Assembly: GCA_013396655.1 (NCBI GenBank)
Contig: WBMV01008225.1
Span: 1,089,928-1,153,927, forward strand
Length of the DNA stretch: 64,000 nucleotides
Reading direction: 5' to 3'
Source of the DNA: Campylorhamphus procurvoides
Taxonomy: Eukaryota > Chordata > Aves > Passeriformes > Dendrocolaptidae
Shown here piece after piece: positions 14,201-27,000 of the stretch. The number at the start of each line of letters is the position of its first letter. Within the stretch, counting starts at the first letter, position 1. The notes under the pieces are model-generated. The model was not told the DNA's origin and made no database searches. It saw only the letters and a program-made list of their open reading frames with translations. The position numbers were made by a program, and so were the translations under genes.

Positions 14201-17200
14201 AGGTTAAACAATGGTATTTAGATGTTATTTTTCATCCAAGAATTAATCACAAAACTGCCTCAGCTGGAAAATTTCAAGGTGAGCTGGGAGGCTCACAGTG
14301 AATTTCTAGGCGGATAATTAAAGTCACCATAGACTCATACCATCTTCAAACACTAAGCAATCTTATATGTAATATGCAGTCTACCTACTAAATTAAGAAA
14401 TAAGTAATAATTCTGAAGTGACATTGCATGTTTGTGTATTTGGGTTTCAGTTTTAGTGACAACATAAGACAAAGCTAACACAAATCAACTTAGTATTTCA
14501 TCCAGATTGATGATAACTTTTTTAAGTGCTCATTTTTACAAATGAAAGATATTGAAGCACGCATACCAAGATGTTAAAATGCAACAATATTATACTTACC
14601 CGTGCTGTTGAATCTCTGCTACATGTTACCAGTACATCTATTGTTGGATGCAAGTCTAAACCATAGACAGCACTTAGATGACCGTGGTAATGTCTGATAA
14701 CCTAGATGAACAAAAACCACACAACACAAATTAATGATTGAAAAAATATTTGAAATGCTTTGATTTATATATTTGCCACCACTGATTAATTCAATTAAAG
14801 AAACTACAGCTTACCTTATTGTATTCAAGGTCCCAGCATTTCACTTGTTTGTCTTCTCCACAAGAAAACAGGTATGGACTTCTTGCACTTACTATCACCC
14901 CTCGTACAGTACTGATGTGTCCCGTCAAAGACAATTTCAATTTGCCACTAGCAAGGTCCCAAATCTGCATCAAAATAGGTATTCTGAGATACACAGGTAA
15001 AAGTTATACAGTGATAGTCTGCGTAAACAGTCCAGATGTAACTGACCTGCTGCACTCTAAGTTAAAAATACAAAAACAAACATTTGCCGTCCAAATACTA
15101 CCATGTAATAAATTAAATCTCAAGAAAAGAGGAACCCTTTATAGCAAGGTAATAGAAGAAAAAACGTTCTGAAGTTCATTACTCTGCAAACAGTAACCAA
15201 GACATTGTTTGCAAGGGCTAGAGACATTTTTAAATAACAAGAGAATAAAAAAACTCAACCCCTTGCAAACTTTGTCAGTCATTTCTTCCAACCTCTTACC
15301 TTTATGGTTCTGTCAGCAGAGCCAGTAACAAACCACTGGTTTCCTGGTTCTACTGCAATACATCTCACCCAGCCCAGATGACCACTGATGACCTTCAGAA
15401 ACAAAAATTTTTCTGTATCAGAATACATATACATCTGCTGATGTAATTTTCATTCTAACACTGGAATTTGCTAGTATTCACCAAGAAAAGTCAAATGTGA
15501 AATCAGGTGTGAAGAGAGTGTGATTTCTACATTAGTTAAATGAAAAGACAGTTTACATGTCATACACCAGACTTGGGGAACTGACAATATGGAAAGACCC
15601 TGTTTCTATAAGCAACTTTTTCACATCCATTAAGAGTCTGTAACAATGTGGCTCAACACTTGAAGCTTTGCAGAGAAAGACTGTGAGCACAGGTTCCTTA
15701 TGCTACTCTATAGTGCTTATACAAAGAACAATTATAAAAATATCAGCTATTAAATCATATTGCTATATATTAACCTCTTAAAGCACACGATCACCTCCTT
15801 TTCCCCAAATAAGGGCTATTATGAGTGTGTCAGAACGTTCTGGTAACAAAATAATGGAGGCTGATCTGAAAAGAAAAGCTTTACCAATACATGCCTTGCT
15901 TCCAGCAGCATTTCTGTTTCTCTCATTTCTCCAAAGTCACACAACGAAAATCAAAAGGGGTTTCACTGAATGTAGTATTTCATGTACTGTCATACAGCTT
16001 GTTTCAAAAGATTTAAAACATAACAAAGCTTCTTAGGCAGAAATACTTTGGAAAGTTAAAGTGGATTCTTCTGATCATGAGACCACAGCCGCAAGCATCT
16101 GAGATAGCTGTTTAGAGCTACTCTTAGTATAGAAACAGAAATGGGCATTTCTGGGGAGAAATCTGAGAAATAATTCATCTGACCTATTTTAAGTCCCCAT
16201 CTTTCATGAACAACTTCAAACAAAGCTTAGGAAAAATGGTTAATATGTAGATCTTAAGCAACAGATAGGCGAACCCACATTTCGTGTTCCACCTATGCTG
16301 CTATTTCTGAGTTGTCCAAAGAAGTTTTTGTCCTGTTGAGCAAGGATTTTGACAACAAACCTTCACTAAAACTGTTTGGATGCAGAATATATATGTCTAT
16401 GTACAGTGACTTGAATTGTATTTGGAGCATTTCTCTGAAAAGAAGACAGTAGGCCTATAGAGTACGCATTTTTCATTTGTTTACCTGAAACCTTAAAAAT
16501 ATTTTGGTGCCATTTTTCTCAAACAGCATTTGTCTTAATTTTTATAGAAGACAACATTCCAATATTGTTGTATTTAGAAAACTCCTTTGAGCTCAAGTGT
16601 TTTTCAAAAAAATTACTTTTTAAGACTAGCCTTCAGATTTCTGACTAATACAGCATTCAGGACTTTTCTGAAAGCATAAATGCCTACATATGGTGCTATA
16701 TTTAGATAAGCCAATACAAAACCAATACAATTCTGATACCAGAGCATGAGATTTTTAAATATCAGGAAAGCATAACATTGCTAAAGTAATATTTACCCTT
16801 TCTTAGACAAAATACAAAATAGTTTCAATTTCATAGTAAAAATCAGAAAAAAACATGTTCAAAGTGATGCACCAGAAAAGTTAAAAGTTTAAAATACCTG
16901 AACCCATAAGTATGCTTAGAGATTCTGCATTCAACTCAGCTACTCTGTCATACTCACAAGCAAAATGTTAAAAGATCGTATTAGGTCTTTGGGGAATGGC
17001 TATTATTACCTGCTCAGAAAATTACAAGGCAAATTAAACCATTTCAAAAACAAGACTAGAAGTCAAGCAATCTAAACTACAAAGATAATTTGTGATTACA
17101 GCACTCAGCTTTTTTCCCCTCTTTTCATAGCAAATCCAGTAAGTCTGGATGACTCATACACCAAGTGTCTTTCAGTGTTTTTGGAGACAATTTCATTATA

Positions 17201-20200
17201 TTAACACTGCTAGAGTATTTCTTCAATAGTCTATTAATTTTGAATTTTGCACATTGTTGAGTTTTTGCATCAAAGAATCTGACTAGAAAAAACAAATTTT
17301 CTAGTAAGTTTATCATCATACAGCTACAAAAGAGTAAAAAATGGAAGTTAACATTGGTTATTTGAGGAGAGTGCGAGTTTACATGTTAGCTGCAATCACT
17401 TTTCATTTTATTTTCATCTTGTGAGTGAGAAGAAAAATTATGCTTTCAGGTCTTTCTAGAAGATAAAATATTTGCTTACTTTTATATGCATGTTCATGTC
17501 ATATAATATGTAACTTACTCTGTACAGTTTCCAAGGCGGATGCCACTGAGGTTTGGGCATGGTTGGAGCCTTCTTTGGCATTAATGCAGAATTTTTGTTT
17601 CCACCAGCTTCCACCATAGCCTGTAAGTTAAAAGGAAGGTTACTCTTATATTTTGTAGCTTGCCTCTTCACCCAAAACCTAAAGCCTTCTCACCACTGAT
17701 TAAATTTAGTCAATCAGGAGATTTCCACACCTTACACAAATGGATCCAGAAGCAATCTAGTCAACACCATGTACTTTTCACATTAGATATGCAACAGACT
17801 CACCACGGACATCCCAGGAGGTTGCGAACGCTCAGATATTCCAGCATGCCTGTAAATGTCACCCACACCAGCAGCTGTCCGATTTGCATCCAGCCTAGGT
17901 TGAATGAAAGTGGTTGATGAATTGCAATTAACTTTCTCCTACTAAGCGATAAGGCATCACAGGGCTGCATGCAGTTAGTTGAGTGTTATACACCCCAAAG
18001 ATGGAGAACCCACAATCTCTCCCAGCAACCTGTCCAGGGCCTGACCATCTCAAGGTACAGGACATCCACAAAACTTCACGTTTTTTCAATTCTACCTTAA
18101 AAGATTTTCCCTTGTCCCAACTTCTACCCATTGCCTTTCCTGATATACAAAAAAAGCACACAGAAAAAGAATGCTTGGGCACACTAAAGGCAGTTTCTTT
18201 AAACACTTTAAAATGAGAATATTCAAATTACTCAAAGTAGTTCTTATCCTAGCTTCTGAGATGTGCCTTGACATTCCTATAAATAACAAGTGTAATGAGG
18301 TAGCACAGCAGTACCTGGACTGAGAAGCAGGAAGTGCTACAGCTAAGGACTGTGCTGCAGATTCACTAGGCATCCTCTGGACCTTGGTATCTGCTGTCAA
18401 AGCCACACCTGGAAGAAAAATAACATGTCAAAAACAGAGACAACTCCATGTAACAGATACTAAAAACCAGTGTATTATACAAACATATATATACATATAT
18501 CTGCAAACAAGGGCCTGACACAAGCCTGTAGTAATAAATCTCATCCTTCAATGACATTTTCACATGTAAGTCAAAGCTAGCACAATCTTTATTTTGCTTC
18601 AAATCCTTTCCATCTTGATTCTACTACATATGAAGGTACACAACTTCTAGAGTAGAAAACAGTATTTCTGGTGTTGGAAACAAAAAAAGAAATCTAACTA
18701 GGAGCAGCATCCATCTTTTTTCCAGCTTCAACTGCTATGGAAATCCAAACATCACAGAAATAAACATGGTCCTGAGAAGAATTTGCTAACTTAGGCCCTT
18801 CTGTACACTTTATTATGCCATCCCTGTGTGGTGGTTGGCATCATACAGTGATGCCAAAACTACGAAAGGTTTAGTCCCACAAAAGAGGGACTGAGGATTT
18901 CAGACTACATGTTATGATTTATAACCTTATCTCAAGAACAGCAGATCACTTTGATCAAAAAATGTAAAAACTCTTTGCAAAGTATAATTTTGGTATTGAC
19001 TGGTGAATTTAACTCATTGCTTTATTTTTTTTCCTAACCAAGCTTCTGGCAGTTGACAGTAAACCCAATATTTGGCAAGATACTCAGGTTAAAACAAGAA
19101 ACATCAACAAAAAAAACCAACTAATTTTTAACCCTGACATACGCGATTCTAATTAAAAGAATCTAAACTTGAAACCACTGTGAGCAAGTCTTGATCCCAA
19201 AGTTACAGGCAACCATGCATGTTTTTTAAATGCTTGAGAGTCCACTGAACACTCACATTTGTTAACTTACAAACCAAGACACTACAAATTTTCCACTGTA
19301 ACTGCAATAAACTTTAGCTCAATAAAAGATCAACAGCTAAAACTAAACTGTCAAAAGAACATGGCAGGATTGATCAGTAACAGTGACAATGTAACAAGAC
19401 AGAAACCTAACTCTTCCACACAGAGACAAAACCAAATGACACAAAAATTATTAGACCCTAAAGTCTCATCCTCAGAGTAAGGTGGGAAAACCTACACCTT
19501 TCTGCTCCAGTGACGAAAAGCAGGATATAGTCCCTCTTGTCATTCAACTTCCTTCTGCTGGGAATCATGTCCTCTTTATTCACAACAAAATCCTAAGTGC
19601 AACTCTGGCACACCAGTGGAGGCACCAGGGATCTGTGAGTCTTGTAAGAGAAGATTCCTAGAACATTTTTGTGATGATGTTCCCAGGGAGGTGTAATCTC
19701 ACAGAAACAAATGACCATTCAAATGATGACAGCAAGCTCATATACACTAAGGCCTAGTGAGCTGTATCTGGACCTAAATCCTCTGCCTATTTTCTATCCC
19801 AGAACATTTATCAGCCACAAAACTCTGTGTTAACACTATGAAAGAATCCAATGGTATTATCTGCTACTATCAAGTAAAGATTCACATCAAGAGGAAGTCT
19901 GCCCTGCTAGGATGGAGGCTGTCTTGTGTGTACAGGAAGCCAAAAAATCCACTTGCAAAATTTTACTTACCAGGCCCAGGTGGGTATGGGTGTGTACCAG
20001 TTACCATATACTCAACCTCTTGTCCTAAAGAACAACAACATATTGTATTAATAATTACCTTTTTTACTGCACAGCAAATAATGCACTCAAACAGCAAGGA
20101 GGGGAAAACAAAGTGGGTCATATATAGCAAAAGAAACCAGCAACCACTTCCAGAGTACTCAGACACTGCTCATTTTCATTAATTGAATTTGTTCTCACTA

Positions 20201-23200
20201 TCTCTATTTTCTAAAACTCAATTTTTTAAAAAATTAATTTAAATGGTGAGGCTACCTATTATCAAGAGGAGAAAAATCTTCATGCTGTCTTTTGAAGCAC
20301 ATATCATGGAAAAAGATTCAAGTACACAAATGGTTTCTGAACATCTTTCAAAATACTTCCAAAAAAAAGCGCTTCAGGCAAAATCTCAACTAAATATCAA
20401 CTATCTCAACTAAAATGAGGCAACATTTAGCCCCCTTTAGAAAAGACATTTCTGTATGGGATCTACCTAATATATATACATTTTATGCATTGCAAAACAT
20501 TAATTGAAAAAAACCCTGTGGATTTGAAATAAAGAGTTTTCTCATCAAGAATTGTATAGCTAAAACTACTGTAAATATATTATGAAAATTGAAAAAAAAG
20601 AGAGCATGCCCTTGATCATCATGAACTTGCAAAAAAGAGAAATGCATTACTAATTTTTAACACCTATGTGCAGCATATGTTACGAAAAATGACTTTTTAG
20701 TAATGAATCACTATAAAAATCCACAGCACCCAATAACTCCCTTTGTTAAAACAACCTTCCTTCTTATTCTGAAACACTTACCTCCTGTGGACCCTAGAAA
20801 GAAAAATACCAATCAAAAAAAAGTATTTTGATTTCCATATTTAACTTCAACGGATTAACATTAGACTGCATTCTTCTGATTTTATATCAGTATGACTGTT
20901 ATGAAAAAAAGGATAAAGATAGAACTAAGAGCAAACTAACCTTGATTTCCAGAATATTGTTTGTGTCCATACGGGTCCCCGGTGTTTGCGCCTCCTTTCT
21001 CTCTCAAGTTTTCTTTGAGAGTTGGCATGTGTAAAACTGAGCCATACTCCGTGCGCAGTTTGACTGCCATTTTTACTTTGTGACTGTTGGAAGAGTAAAG
21101 CACAATCCTGATTACACCATAGTTTCTGAATTGATATTAAGCTTTGAAATACTTTACAGAGGATGTTATAAAACATACTTTACAATTCTAATATTTTTCT
21201 TTCTTGAAGACTACACTGTTAACACTACAGAAACATCTGAATCTCTGACTTAGATGGAACAACCATTAACATAGTTCTAACGTCACTGAGTGCAGCAGCT
21301 CTTACCTTTCTTCATCTAAGGGGATAGGCTTGGCATTATCAGCTACAAACATGTCATGGGTTCTCTTCAAAGACCTGAACACAAGGGTGTGCACAGAATG
21401 CTTTTGGACTTCCTAAAATAAAGAGAGAATTTAAATATCTTTGGACATAATTAAATGAAAAATTGAAAACTGAAACATAAATTGAACCAAGGATCAATTG
21501 CAGCTCTCAGTACTATTAGACAACATACAACTGTTTAGTTCACAGAAAACTAATGTTCTTGGAAACTAAAAAATTAAGCTTATCTGATAATTGTTTTACT
21601 GCAGTGTTTATCCAAAATAATATTCCCTTTCTTGAAAACTGACAAGGCTTTGAAAAGCTAGCCAAAAACTTGGTTCAAACTTTCTGCACTGGTATCTAAG
21701 TGACAAATCCACAAGTACACAAGCTTTTTCCCCTCTTCCTTTCCAGTTCAATTTCTGTATGTAGAAAATAAAATAACCAATTCTGAAAAAAATCCCTTCA
21801 CTACCACCACAAAAATAACCCGTGCAATCATCAGTTTCTGTGCACAGTGCCACTTCATTTTAACATAGCACAATCTACTGAGAGAAAACATGGGATCAAA
21901 CCTGACAAAACTTGTTTTCCTCTTAAAATTTTGGTTGGTTTCTATGAGCAAAACATGCTTTAGATCCCATTCAGGAAATAAAAAGCAGAATTAGAAAGCT
22001 AACAACTTATACAGAATAATGGCTTGTCAGCAGCACCACTCATGTTTTCATTAATACTTTCCTCGCAATAGTAAAAAAAGATCATTAGAATCTGAGCCTG
22101 CTTCCTTTGGTACAAAGTTCTGCATGACAGTACGTTCTGTATGTCAAAAAAACAATGGCAGCAAACTGGAAACTATATTAGTAACTTCTGGCACCAACTC
22201 TCACTCAGCTGGCCAGCCCTCAAGGTTCACTGTGCAGGTGCTTTCCCCGTCAAGCTCTTGTAGGTTTTCCTGCCCTGAAGACTGTCTGTCTGCTCATCAG
22301 CTCATTTTGCAGTGTCTGTTACCCTTCTAACTCAGCAGCTCTTACACAAAAGTTTCTGCTCTGGCTCAGAGGGCTCTTGCAAGGCCCAGGCATTAAGTGA
22401 AAAAATTCCCAATACTGGGAACTGGTTTAGGAATTTCACATATCTGAAGAAAAAGCATTACAGCTGCTAATTCCCACTCAACAACAGCAGCTTGTTGACG
22501 TCACAAAATGAGCAGTAGATAACACAGCGCCTCCTCAACAGGTAAGAAGCTTCTGCAACTACTTTTTACGGATGCTGTTCTGTAAAAACCAGCTCTTAGT
22601 GTTGTACGGGGCAGCAGTCCTTGCACTTTATTCTATAACCCTAACAACACTATGTGCTTTCAGAAGTGCAGAATACCTACCCCACAGTAACAACTCCATG
22701 GCCCATAAAACCAGTGATCTTCTCTACAGCTATACTTCCAAACCCTCCCAAAACCGCTACGGTTTTCCCAACGCGCTGACAGTGCCAATACGTCTCCCAG
22801 AGATCGGGTAAAATGGCATCACTTCCCCAGAAACACACACTCACTGAATATCCTGAGTTGGAATGTACCCACAAAAGTCAGTGCCCAACTCCCGGCCCCG
22901 TGCAGAACATCCAAGAATCACACCACGTTCCTGAAAGCGTCGTCCAAACGCTTCTTGAACTTTGTCAGGCTTGGGGCTGTGACCGCTGCCCTGGGGAGCC
23001 TGTTCCAGTGCCCAACCACCCTCTGGGTGAAGAACCTTTTTCTAATATCCAAGCTAAACCTGCCCTGACACAAGTTCAGGCCATTCCCTCGGGTCCTGTC
23101 CCTGGTCACCACAGGGAAGGGACCGGTGCCTGCCCTCTACTTCCTCTCGCGAGGAAGTTGTACGTGCGATGAGGTTTCCTCTCAGACTCCTCTTCTCCAG

Positions 23201-23394
23201 CGGCCTTTCCCACCGAGGGGACAGTGACGGTGGCGGCCGCGGTCAGGCACCTCTCATGCCCTGCCCCCGTCCCCGCATGGACCCGACTCGCCCCGCTGGC
23301 CCGGCCCCGCTCCCTAGTGTGTCCGGGGGCCCCAGAGCCGCGGCAGGGCCGAGCCGCGGAGCCCCGTGTGGTGTCGGGCCCTCACCTCGGCCAT
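8280..23394 (-). CDS. PLRG1: PLRG1, pleiotropic regulator 1 (WD40 splicing factor)
   Basis: Nuclear WD40 protein of the CDC5L/PRP19 complex, needed for pre-mRNA splicing (family knowledge; Prp46 in yeast). Coding exons (minus): 23386-23394, 21306-21412, 20941-21083, 19971-20024, 18315-18408, 17804-17894, 17519-17620, 15300-15392, 14815-14964, 14600-14701, 13996-14098, 13705-13813, 12078-12217, 9299-9492, 8280-8339. All have GT-AG borders and matching phase and give 516 codons plus stop, against 514 in human. It starts [13 protein letters not shown] and ends IIKRKRF. The N-terminal half (about 1-200) is low-complexity with THPYPPGPG and [13 protein letters not shown]. Seven WD repeats follow, with strand ends at TIKIWD (229-234), VKCWD (272-276), STARIWD (312-318), TIRLWD (355-360), IKQWK (397-401), TMHLWDW (437-443) and TIKVY (487-491). 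The introns hold a CR1 copy (intron 1) and a candidate micro-exon (intron 3). Nothing is broken, and identity is near certain. Confidence 0.97.
9496..9520. repeat. (AAAC)n microsatellite
   Basis: About six tandem AAAC units sit in PLRG1 intron 13, only 4 nt from the exon 14 acceptor. On the minus strand they read GTTT repeats, which act as that acceptor's pyrimidine-rich tract. Length variation here could affect splicing of exon 14. Confidence 0.8.
20782..20793 (-). CDS. PLRG1: candidate 12-nt PLRG1 micro-exon
   Basis: In the intron between the exons at 20941-21083 and 19971-20024 the minus strand reads CTTTCTAG, then GGTCCACAGGAG, then GTAAGTG. Both ends match splice consensus and the 12 nt keep the frame. 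The upstream exon leaves one base (G), so inclusion would insert Gly-Ser-Thr-Gly before QEVEYMVTG, in the flexible region N-terminal to the WD domain. Skipping also keeps the frame, giving 516 or 520 residues. No transcript evidence is available, so this may be an alternative cassette or a chance match. Confidence 0.45.
22842..23215 (-). mobile_element. CR1 LINE 3' fragment in PLRG1 intron 1
   Basis: The plus strand reads as the complement of a CR1 3' end: GAATATCCTGAGTTGGAATG, then the typical stretches around GCTGTGACCGCTGCCCTGGG and CCAACCACCCTCTGGGTGAA. It is therefore 5'-truncated CR1 inserted on the minus strand, the same strand as PLRG1. It ends about 170 bp from exon 1. Some differences from the common CR1 form and its short length suggest an old, dead copy. 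Confidence 0.88.
23386..23394 (-). CDS. PLRG1: PLRG1 exon 1 (start codon)
   Basis: Only three codons, ATG GCC GAG (Met-Ala-Glu), followed by the donor GTGAGG. Exon 2 then continues [10 protein letters not shown], matching the human start [13 protein letters not shown] as recalled. The context GCGCCATGG is a good Kozak site. This start lies outside any long open frame and was found from phase and homology. Confidence 0.9.
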
Positions 23395-23427
23395 GGCGCC
23401 GTCCGCCCTCCCCGCCGCGACCGACCC

Positions 23428-23460
23428 ACTTCCGCCACTGCCCGCGCCACGCCGGAAGTG
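23428..23460. promoter_or_regulatory. paired ETS-type motifs in the PLRG1 core promoter
   Basis: ACTTCCG (23428-23434) and CCGGAAGTG (23452-23460) form two inverted ETS/GABP-type sites 35-66 bp upstream of the start codon. The second overlaps a CRE-like TGACG. No TATA box is seen. ETS pairs close to the start site are common in housekeeping and splicing-factor promoters, so this fits PLRG1. Binding is inferred from the motif only. Confidence 0.5.
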
Positions 23461-23621
23461 ACGGACACGCGAGGGGCGGGGCCGTGACACGACCAGTCGG
23501 TGTCCCGGGGTCCTCAGGTTCGAACCCCGCTGGAGAAGCCCGAGTCACCCGATTGATGTTTATCAATATCTAAAGGGGTGGTGGTGCCAACAGGATGGGG
23601 TCGGGCTCTGCTCCGCGATCG

Positions 23622-23810
23622 AACAGCAGGACCAGAGGCAGCGGGCAGGAACTGCTGCACAGGGAGTTCCTCCTCAACACGGGGAAGAACTTCTTCCCCG
23701 CGCGGGTGACCGCACGCAGAGCAGGCTGCCCGGAGGGGCGGCGGGGCCTCCCTCGCTGCAGGCACTCAGGGACCGCCTGGAGGCCATCCCCTGCACGGGC
23801 AGCATGGTCC
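23622..23810 (+). mobile_element. CR1 LINE 3' fragment upstream of PLRG1
   Basis: Sense-strand CR1 end-of-ORF2 sequence: AGCAGGACCAGAGGCAGCGG, then GGGAAGAACTTCTTCCCC and a stretch ending CGCCTGGAGGCCAT. Its orientation is opposite to the copy in PLRG1 intron 1. It is GC-enriched by its position in the island. It is truncated at both ends and non-coding. Confidence 0.8.
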
Positions 23811-23848
23811 CGTCCGCCCCGACACCCCTGCGCCCTGTGGCCGGAGAG

Positions 23849-24090
23849 GTGTCCGTGTCCGCGTCCGTGCCCCGTGTCCCTGCCCGTGCCCCGTGTCCAT
23901 GTCCCTGCCTGTGCCCCGTGTCCGTGCCCATGGTCTCCCCCGTGCCGCGCTGCGGGGCCGGGCCCGGCCGGGAGGGGGCGCTGTTCGCCTTCGGAAGCGA
24001 GGGCTGCTGCTGGGCCTCTGCCCCACGGCCGGGCTCCTCTGCCCCACATCTGGACTCCTCTGCCCCATGGCTGTGCTCCTCTGTGCACCA
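23849..24090. repeat. GC-rich minisatellite-like repeats
   Basis: Two adjoining low-complexity arrays. 23849-23933 is built from irregular CGTGTCC and GTGCCC units. 24013-24090 has about four imperfect copies of a 21-bp unit containing CTCCTCTGCCCCA. They make apparent open frames that I do not regard as genes. Confidence 0.6.
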
Positions 24091-24099
24091 GGTGTTATG

Positions 24100-27000
24100 G
24101 ACAGTCTCGGCCTTCCCTGTTGTGTTGGGTCGTGCAGATACAGCTTCGAAGCATTTTTTATTTTTTTTTTTATCCTCATAAGTTCTCAGGGAGGAAGCCG
24201 CACGGCTTAGAACCAGTGTGATGTAGGGTGCTAGCCATTATGGCTTGTCTTTGGGGGAAAGTATATTTAGTTTAGGTCCACAGAACCTCTTTTCAGTGGA
24301 GACTGAAGCATGCGAACAAGCTGCCAAGCCCTGCTCCTCCATGGCAGGGGGTGGGCTGTGAAAGGACAGATGCTACAGTTCTTTCCCAAATATATCCTGA
24401 TACTCCACCTGATTTTTCACTTCCCTTCAGAAGGAGAATCACCAAATGCATCTGCAAATTGGAAATAGGCACCTACTTTCTTCACATACGCTCATCTGCC
24501 CTTAAATTCAGGAAGTCTTGTCCTCTAGCAATAGCTGGGATTTGGCAAGCCTATCTTTTGCAGTCACACCATCACGATGCGCTTCTTTAGTGCTATACCA
24601 CCCACTTACTCTGTCTGTCTGCACGCCTGAGCTGTGAACAGTTCACAAACCCACTCGGACTAAAAGTAATCCAGTGCAACACCAGTTGTTTCAAACCTCT
24701 TTATTAGCCACGGGACAGCATTAACCTGGGATTATTTCTGACACAATTGCCTGCTTGACATAATAACCTTCTCTTTTCTGCAGTTGATGAGTCATTTCTC
24801 ATGGCTGCATTGGTGGTTTATATTTAGTTACTTAAGAAACAGTGATGGAAATGTGCTCCAAGTGGCTTTGACCCCCAGTTCCCAGTGTGGGTGGAGGTGG
24901 AGAGGTGTCGATTACATTGTGCCGCTAACAGTGGCACAATATTGCCCGCACAGTTTCAAGCCCACTCATCCAGGTTTTGTGTTTAACATGACCACCTATT
25001 TTGGTAGTCACTCTGGTGGTGCTGGCAATCCCTGTCGGATTTCAGAGCCTCTAGTAAAGGTCAGCACAACACCTCTAGGAGGGGGAGCACTGTCTGTCCT
25101 TGCTCAAATTGCAGCCTGGGGTGCAAACTCCACAGGGCAGTGTGTCAAAATGGGGCAAGTCTGTTATGACCTCTTGGACTGGTGAGGTTAGATTGATGAT
25201 ATACAATATTTGAAGGCAGATTTAGGGGGCAAGGTATTTCAAACAGAATAGATGTATTTTTATTATTATTTTAAAGTTTACACACATCAGCTTGTATCTC
25301 TTGATCAACTACTTGACTGATTGGTGGATTTGATGCATGGAAATGGTTTAAAGGCTAACCTCTGGCAACATATAGAGTGATAGTTGTTTCCTTTCTTTTA
25401 CCTGTTGAAAGAAATCATGCTTATTTTTACTACCTTTTTAAGGGAAACTAAATTTGAAATACAGGCTCTGGTAGCAAATTTTTAAAAATCCCCATTTATA
25501 TTTAGCAAGAAAACTTGTCTATGCTATTTGTAACTGTTATTCCTAATATTCACATGGCCCTGTAATTGCTGTAGTTGCTCTCTTTTCTTTACAAGTAAAC
25601 ATTCCCCTCAGAAATTTATAATCTCAACTTGTTTGCTGCTGTCCTTGTAATGCTTTAGAAAATCAGAGGACAAATTAATGTTTGTAATATTTTTTTTTCT
25701 AGAAAGTCTAAGCTGAAATTTAGTCCTGGAACTTCAATAAATCATGTCAGTAATATTAATAAGAATATGCCTTTTTTATTATTTCCTTTGTTATATGTGA
25801 CTTCTTGATATGTTCTTACATGTCATCTACAACCGTAATTCTGGAAATACCAAACTATGTACTTTTTTGTAAGCAGTACTTTGTAGAAGGTGATTAGAAA
25901 TTTTCATGAGCTTTTAGTGTTGTATTAAGCCAAAGTGAATAGCCCTACTCACTAGTGTTTTAGAACACGCTTGGTGCCAGAACATGAAGATAGCATTGAT
26001 TATCATTTACAAGAAACCTTTGAAGTAATATTTGTCACCACTAAAAGCAAATAAGAAATATGGGTGTTCATCACAGTAGAAATGAACATTTAGGTTTGCA
26101 ATATTCTTTTCATAGGATGACACTATTACAACACCACCTGTTTAAAAGGACATTTCTAAATCAAGAGCTATATTTAAATTAGTAAACACTATAGCTCACC
26201 ATCAGCCAAGAAGGTTCTGTTCCCCAAGATCACCTCAGGGGATACATTCAGCCATGATCTGGTGACTGCAACTCACCTGAGGACCGGACTTTGTGTAAAA
26301 GTTGCATCACTGGCAGACCCTTTGGCACAACAAACAAGAAGGGCAGCAAGCAAATAGTTATTCCTCAAAACACACATGCCTCTGCCAGTAAGTGCCTTTT
26401 TAGGACAAAAGTACTGTACAAAGGGATGTCCTGGAATGCCATCAGGTCCATGTTGTATTATTGCCACTTCTAGCAGGTGTGTTGTGATGTCACCACCACG
26501 TTAACTCCGGGAACACCTCATTACCACGTGAATTGGAGGAGGGAGTATGAAGAAAAAAAGATAGTTTGTTCTGTTTTGAAGAGAAATCCTCTTTGATATA
26601 ATTTTTAGAAGAAATCTAAGCCATAGTTTTGGTTCTTCACACAGCTTCATTCAATCCTTAGAAAGTGTCAACCTGACTGTAATGACTTGTGAGCCAGAGA
26701 GAAAAATCACATCTTGTAATGAAGATGCTAGCAGAGGTCAACATCTGCTGCCAAAATTCTTCTCTCTATATATGTATGTTTGCCAGCATAGACTCCTCTG
26801 TATGCCATTCCAAATTTGGACTGCTTTTGCTGATAAAAGTCTCCAGGTAAAACATTCCCAGTGCAGACAGGCCCCCACCCTGGGGCATCTGGTCATTTGG
26901 AGCACAGCCACAAACCTGCTGTGGTATGACATACACGTGTTGTTCATGGTGAACCCTTGGAGAGACACAATCACCCAATTCTCCTGAGGAAGCCGATGAA

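Larger units (their letters stand above)
23230..24095. promoter_or_regulatory. GC-rich CpG island at the PLRG1 5' end
   Basis: Dense CpG and GC content begins abruptly inside intron 1, covers exon 1 and runs about 700 bp upstream. It contrasts with the AT-rich rest of the window. This is the usual TATA-less housekeeping promoter. Long open frames on both strands here are a by-product of low stop-codon frequency in GC-rich DNA. Part of the upstream half is CR1-derived and part is a minisatellite. Confidence 0.75.

Noticed and set aside
22813..23172. 119-codon plus-strand open frame at the PLRG1 5' side
   Set aside because: It is the antisense of a CR1 fragment.
23169..24221. Several overlapping open frames of 80-208 codons on both strands upstream of PLRG1
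   Set aside because: They lie in a GC-rich island with few stop codons, overlap CR1 and minisatellite sequence, and have Arg/Pro/Gly-rich composition with no domain.
24784..25185. 133-codon plus-strand open frame between PLRG1 and FGB
   Set aside because: No recognised family, no splice context and no codon pattern beyond chance; kept as intergenic.
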